Positions 22,187 to 24,249 of a stretch of 24,249 nucleotides of DNA are shown one piece after another. The notes below the pieces were generated by a model. That model saw only the letters and a program-made list of their open reading frames with translations. It was not told the DNA's origin and did no database searches. The DNA lies in the IMG/VR virus record IMGVR_UViG_3300029319_000502, positions 1 through 24,249 of that record; one strand, 5' to 3'. Both the position numbers and the translations under genes were made by a program. Each line of letters opens with the position of its first letter. Positions within the stretch are counted from its first letter, which is position 1. Source of the stretch: a virus.

Positions 22187-23850
22187 TGGCTGAACGTACT
22201 TTATCAGACTTAAATATAGAACTAGAGGCCGTCAACAAAACTTTGGACGAACAAACAGTAGGCCAAGGTAGATTGATTGATGCAGTTGAAGATTTAGTGG
22301 CACTTCAACGTAGAAATCTGGACGACTTAGAAGCAGATATTGAAGATAAAGATGCTGCCCAACCTACTGCTCAACCACGTGGCGCGGGTGGAGGTGGAAC
22401 TGGAGGCGAAAGTTTCGCTTCAGGTGTTTTAAGTAAAGTACCTAGGTTAGCAGGTATACCCGGTGCAGCAGTAAGCGCTGTGCCAAAATTATTAGCTGTC
22501 ACAATGGCTGATGAAATAGGAGAATACGTTACAAGTCAAACTGGCAGTGAAGAGGTAGGTAGTGCGGTTGAGAGAGGCTTAGTGGCTGGTGGCATAGGTT
22601 CCTTCTTTGGAAAAAGAATAGGCCTAATTGCTGGCGTCATCGGGGCTGGATTGACAGAAGAAAACCAAGATAAACTTACAAAATTAGGTGAAGCTTTAGC
22701 ACCAACATTCGATAAATTAAAGAATGCTGTAACAGACTTAGTTGATGTACAGCTTCCTACGACGGAACAAGTGCTTGACGGTGTATCGGACACTTTTGGA
22801 AATGCAATAGATGGTTTAACACAATTAGCAACAGGTGATTTTAAAGGGCTCACTCAAAATCTTGATGATATTGCTCTTAGCGCGGCAGGATTATTTGCAC
22901 TAGTAAAACCTGGCAAATCATTAAGTCTAGCATTTAGCGCTTTAAAAGCACCATTTACAGCTGCCAGTACTGCGCTAACTTCTATGGCTGGTCTTGGTGC
23001 AGCAACTACCGCCACAACTACTGCAGCAACAGCTGCAGCAACCGGTTTGACACCAGGCACTGTAAACAAAGCAACTGGAAACATTGTAGGTGTTGATGGT
23101 AAAGACACTACTGTGAAAGGTACAGATCCAAAAGCTAAAGATTTAATGAAAGAAATAAAAGGAAAAGCAAAAACTTCAGCTCCAAAGGTGCCGGCTACCG
23201 GTAGACTTGCTAAATTTTTAAAGATATTGAAAGGAGGCGGTCCTTTAGCAGGAATTATTTCAGCGGCACAAATTGGATTGATATTATCTTCACCTGGATC
23301 TATAGATGATAAAATAGGCCTGTTAGGTGGTGCTATTGGCAGTGGGCTCGCTGGATTGGGTGGAGCTGCACTTGGAACTATGTTGGGAGCAGTTGGTGGC
23401 CCATTTGGTGCGGTAGCCGGTGGTCTAGGATTAGGATTGATAAGTGGTTTTGCTGGTGATGCAATTGGTATGGCCATAGCTCAATATCTTTTCGATAAAA
23501 AAATTACAGCTTTTGGCGATGGCTTTTTAGGCAGATTAATCAACAAAGCCGCGGGTTCACCTGATACAGAAGCACCGCCAAGTATACCTACTAGTTCTTC
23601 AGGTGTGGATGGTGGACTTGCTGCAGCAGCGGCAGGTGGTGGTATGTCTACAATACCTCGCAACACTGGCGCTTCTGTTGCACAAAGTGTTACGGCAATG
23701 TCACCCGGTGCAATGGGTGGTAGTGCGCCATCAGTTGTGAATGCGCCCACAACAATGGCTATAGGCTCGTCACAGACTACATATGCAGGAGGAGGCGTAA
23801 GTACTACTGACCCACGCCGTCCTTTATTTACTGGTGGTACTTCTTATTAG
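22186..23850 (+). CDS. Probable tail tape measure protein (gp29-like position)
   Basis: The 554-residue protein opens with a coiled-coil-like stretch (LSDLNIELEAVNKTLDEQTV to LDDLEADIEDK, about 1-56) and continues with Gly/Ala-rich hydrophobic helices: VERGLVAGGIGSFFGKRIGL, GLAGLGGAALGTMLGAVGGP and FGAVAGGLGLGLISGFAGDA (about 345-430). The tail end is low complexity. Long helical character with membrane-compatible segments, and a position right after the tail chaperone pair, are typical of tape measures; T4 gp29 has 590 residues, so a tail of roughly T4 length is implied. GAGGAAAG precedes the ATG by a few bases and the start overlaps the gp51-like stop. The gene ends convergently with gp32. 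I saw no sequence motif that proves gp29 homology. Confidence 0.62.
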   Translation: MAERTLSDLNIELEAVNKTLDEQTVGQGRLIDAVEDLVALQRRNLDDLEADIEDKDAAQPTAQPRGAGGGGTGGESFASGVLSKVPRLAGIPGAAVSAVPKLLAVTMADEIGEYVTSQTGSEEVGSAVERGLVAGGIGSFFGKRIGLIAGVIGAGLTEENQDKLTKLGEALAPTFDKLKNAVTDLVDVQLPTTEQVLDGVSDTFGNAIDGLTQLATGDFKGLTQNLDDIALSAAGLFALVKPGKSLSLAFSALKAPFTAASTALTSMAGLGAATTATTTAATAAATGLTPGTVNKATGNIVGVDGKDTTVKGTDPKAKDLMKEIKGKAKTSAPKVPATGRLAKFLKILKGGGPLAGIISAAQIGLILSSPGSIDDKIGLLGGAIGSGLAGLGGAALGTMLGAVGGPFGAVAGGLGLGLISGFAGDAIGMAIAQYLFDKKITAFGDGFLGRLINKAAGSPDTEAPPSIPTSSSGVDGGLAAAAAGGGMSTIPRNTGASVAQSVTAMSPGAMGGSAPSVVNAPTTMAIGSSQTTYAGGGVSTTDPRRPLFTGGTSY

Positions 23851-24249
23851 TCGTCGTTTGCAAGCTTTGCAAAGTAAGACATTGTATCGTCGGTATCGTC
23901 CAACTTAACTTCTTCGGCAGTTACCGGTTCAGCTACTCGATACTCGGGTGCTGGTGCAGGAACATTCATTTGAGATTCCTGTGCCATGGTTGGTGCACCC
24001 ATAGACATTTCCTCACCTAGAACTCGAGCCAACTTAGTCTTTAGTTCATCATATGTCTTGTAGTTCTTAGGATCAGTAAACTCTGTGAGTGAGTGCATTT
24101 GATTATATACTGATTCTAGCTTTGCTTCATCGCCACCGTGTAAAGGTGATTGAGAAGCAAACTCTGATTTATCATAGTTACGATAACCTTCAACCTGACG
24201 AATCTTTAGTTTAAAGTCTGCACCATCCCAGAAGTCAAATGGGTTGACC
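23847..24249 (-). CDS. gp32: Single-stranded DNA-binding protein gp32, C-terminal part only
   Basis: The frame is open from the right edge to a TAA at 23849-23847, giving about 133 residues of the C-terminal half. NPFDFWDGADFKLKIRQVEG followed by YRNYDKSEFASQSPL matches T4 gp32 ('[29 protein letters not shown]'), and MHSLTEFTDPKNYKTYDELK matches its 'MVDLSEMTSKDKFKSFEEL'. The end is acidic (EEVKLDDTDDTMSYFAKLAN, then DD), like the acidic tail through which T4 gp32 recruits replication proteins. The N-terminal DNA-binding core with the zinc site lies outside the window. It is the only replication gene here and is transcribed against the late plus-strand genes. Confidence 0.92.
   Translation of the reverse strand, partial: VNPFDFWDGADFKLKIRQVEGYRNYDKSEFASQSPLHGGDEAKLESVYNQMHSLTEFTDPKNYKTYDELKTKLARVLGEEMSMGAPTMAQESQMNVPAPAPEYRVAEPVTAEEVKLDDTDDTMSYFAKLANDD

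Noticed and set aside
22536-23750. Long antisense open frames (105, 207 and 89 residues) opposite the tape measure, all in one frame
   Set aside because: They are Pro/Ala-rich mirror images of a Gly/Ala-rich gene. The shared frame follows from codon composition, and there is no ribosome site or domain signal.
1-24249. tRNA genes, CRISPR arrays, insertion sequences, attachment sites or strong hairpin terminators
   Set aside because: None was recognised on reading; gene packing leaves almost no non-coding space. A tRNA scan and terminator search would settle this.

Overview
The window is a piece of a T4-like marine myovirus genome, covering tail, baseplate and part of the replication module. 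Diagnostic proteins are gp25, gp6, gp8, gp53, gp48, gp26, gp4 and the C-terminal part of gp32. Several other proteins resemble structural proteins known mainly from T4-like cyanophages and pelagiphages (a DUF4815-type protein, 'DSxx'-rich fibre-like proteins, a gp5-like OB/lysozyme protein). The DNA is AT-rich by eye and almost fully coding. No host genes, tRNAs, insertion sequences or CRISPR arrays were seen. The host cannot be fixed from this window; a marine bacterium such as a picocyanobacterium or SAR11 relative is an inference from family resemblance.

Layout. Positions 1-19462 form one long minus-strand late block, read right to left: gp48 tube cap, gp53 wedge, gp27-like hub, gp5-like OB plus lysozyme, an amidase-like protein, a beta-helical spike with a peptidase-like C-terminus, gp25, gp6, a wedge-like protein, a small repeat protein, gp8, a 1217-residue DUF4815-type protein, a 524-residue structural protein, a 73-residue coiled-coil protein and a truncated fibre-like gene. 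Most junctions overlap by 1-20 nt. A 46-nt divergent gap (19463-19508) holds two facing T4-type late promoters. Positions 19509-23850 run on the plus strand: gp4 head completion, an unrecognised conserved protein, a gp54/gp19-like tube protein, gp26, a gp51-like frame with no ordinary start codon, and a probable tape measure. The C-terminal part of gp32 enters from the right on the minus strand, and its stop codon overlaps that of the tape-measure gene.

How it fits together. The minus block builds wedges (gp6, gp8, gp25, gp53 and partners) and the hub with its spike and cell-wall enzyme. The plus block supplies the tube initiator, hub/tail chaperones and length ruler. Late expression appears to use TATAAATA promoters, several placed at gene junctions inside the operons.

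The most striking signal is at the gp26/gp51 junction. A T_TTT_TTT slippery heptamer lies at the very end of gp26, followed after 7 nt by a 9-bp GC-rich stem whose arms enclose a second, perfect 10-bp stem, and the downstream gp51-like frame lacks ATG/GTG/TTG where one is needed. This predicts a -1 programmed ribosomal frameshift making a gp26-gp51 fusion just upstream of the tape measure, matching the lambda G/GT arrangement. Other notable points are two late promoters that appear to put the transcript start on the A of the ATG, a spike split over several genes, and apparently inactive peptidoglycan-hydrolase folds in the hub.
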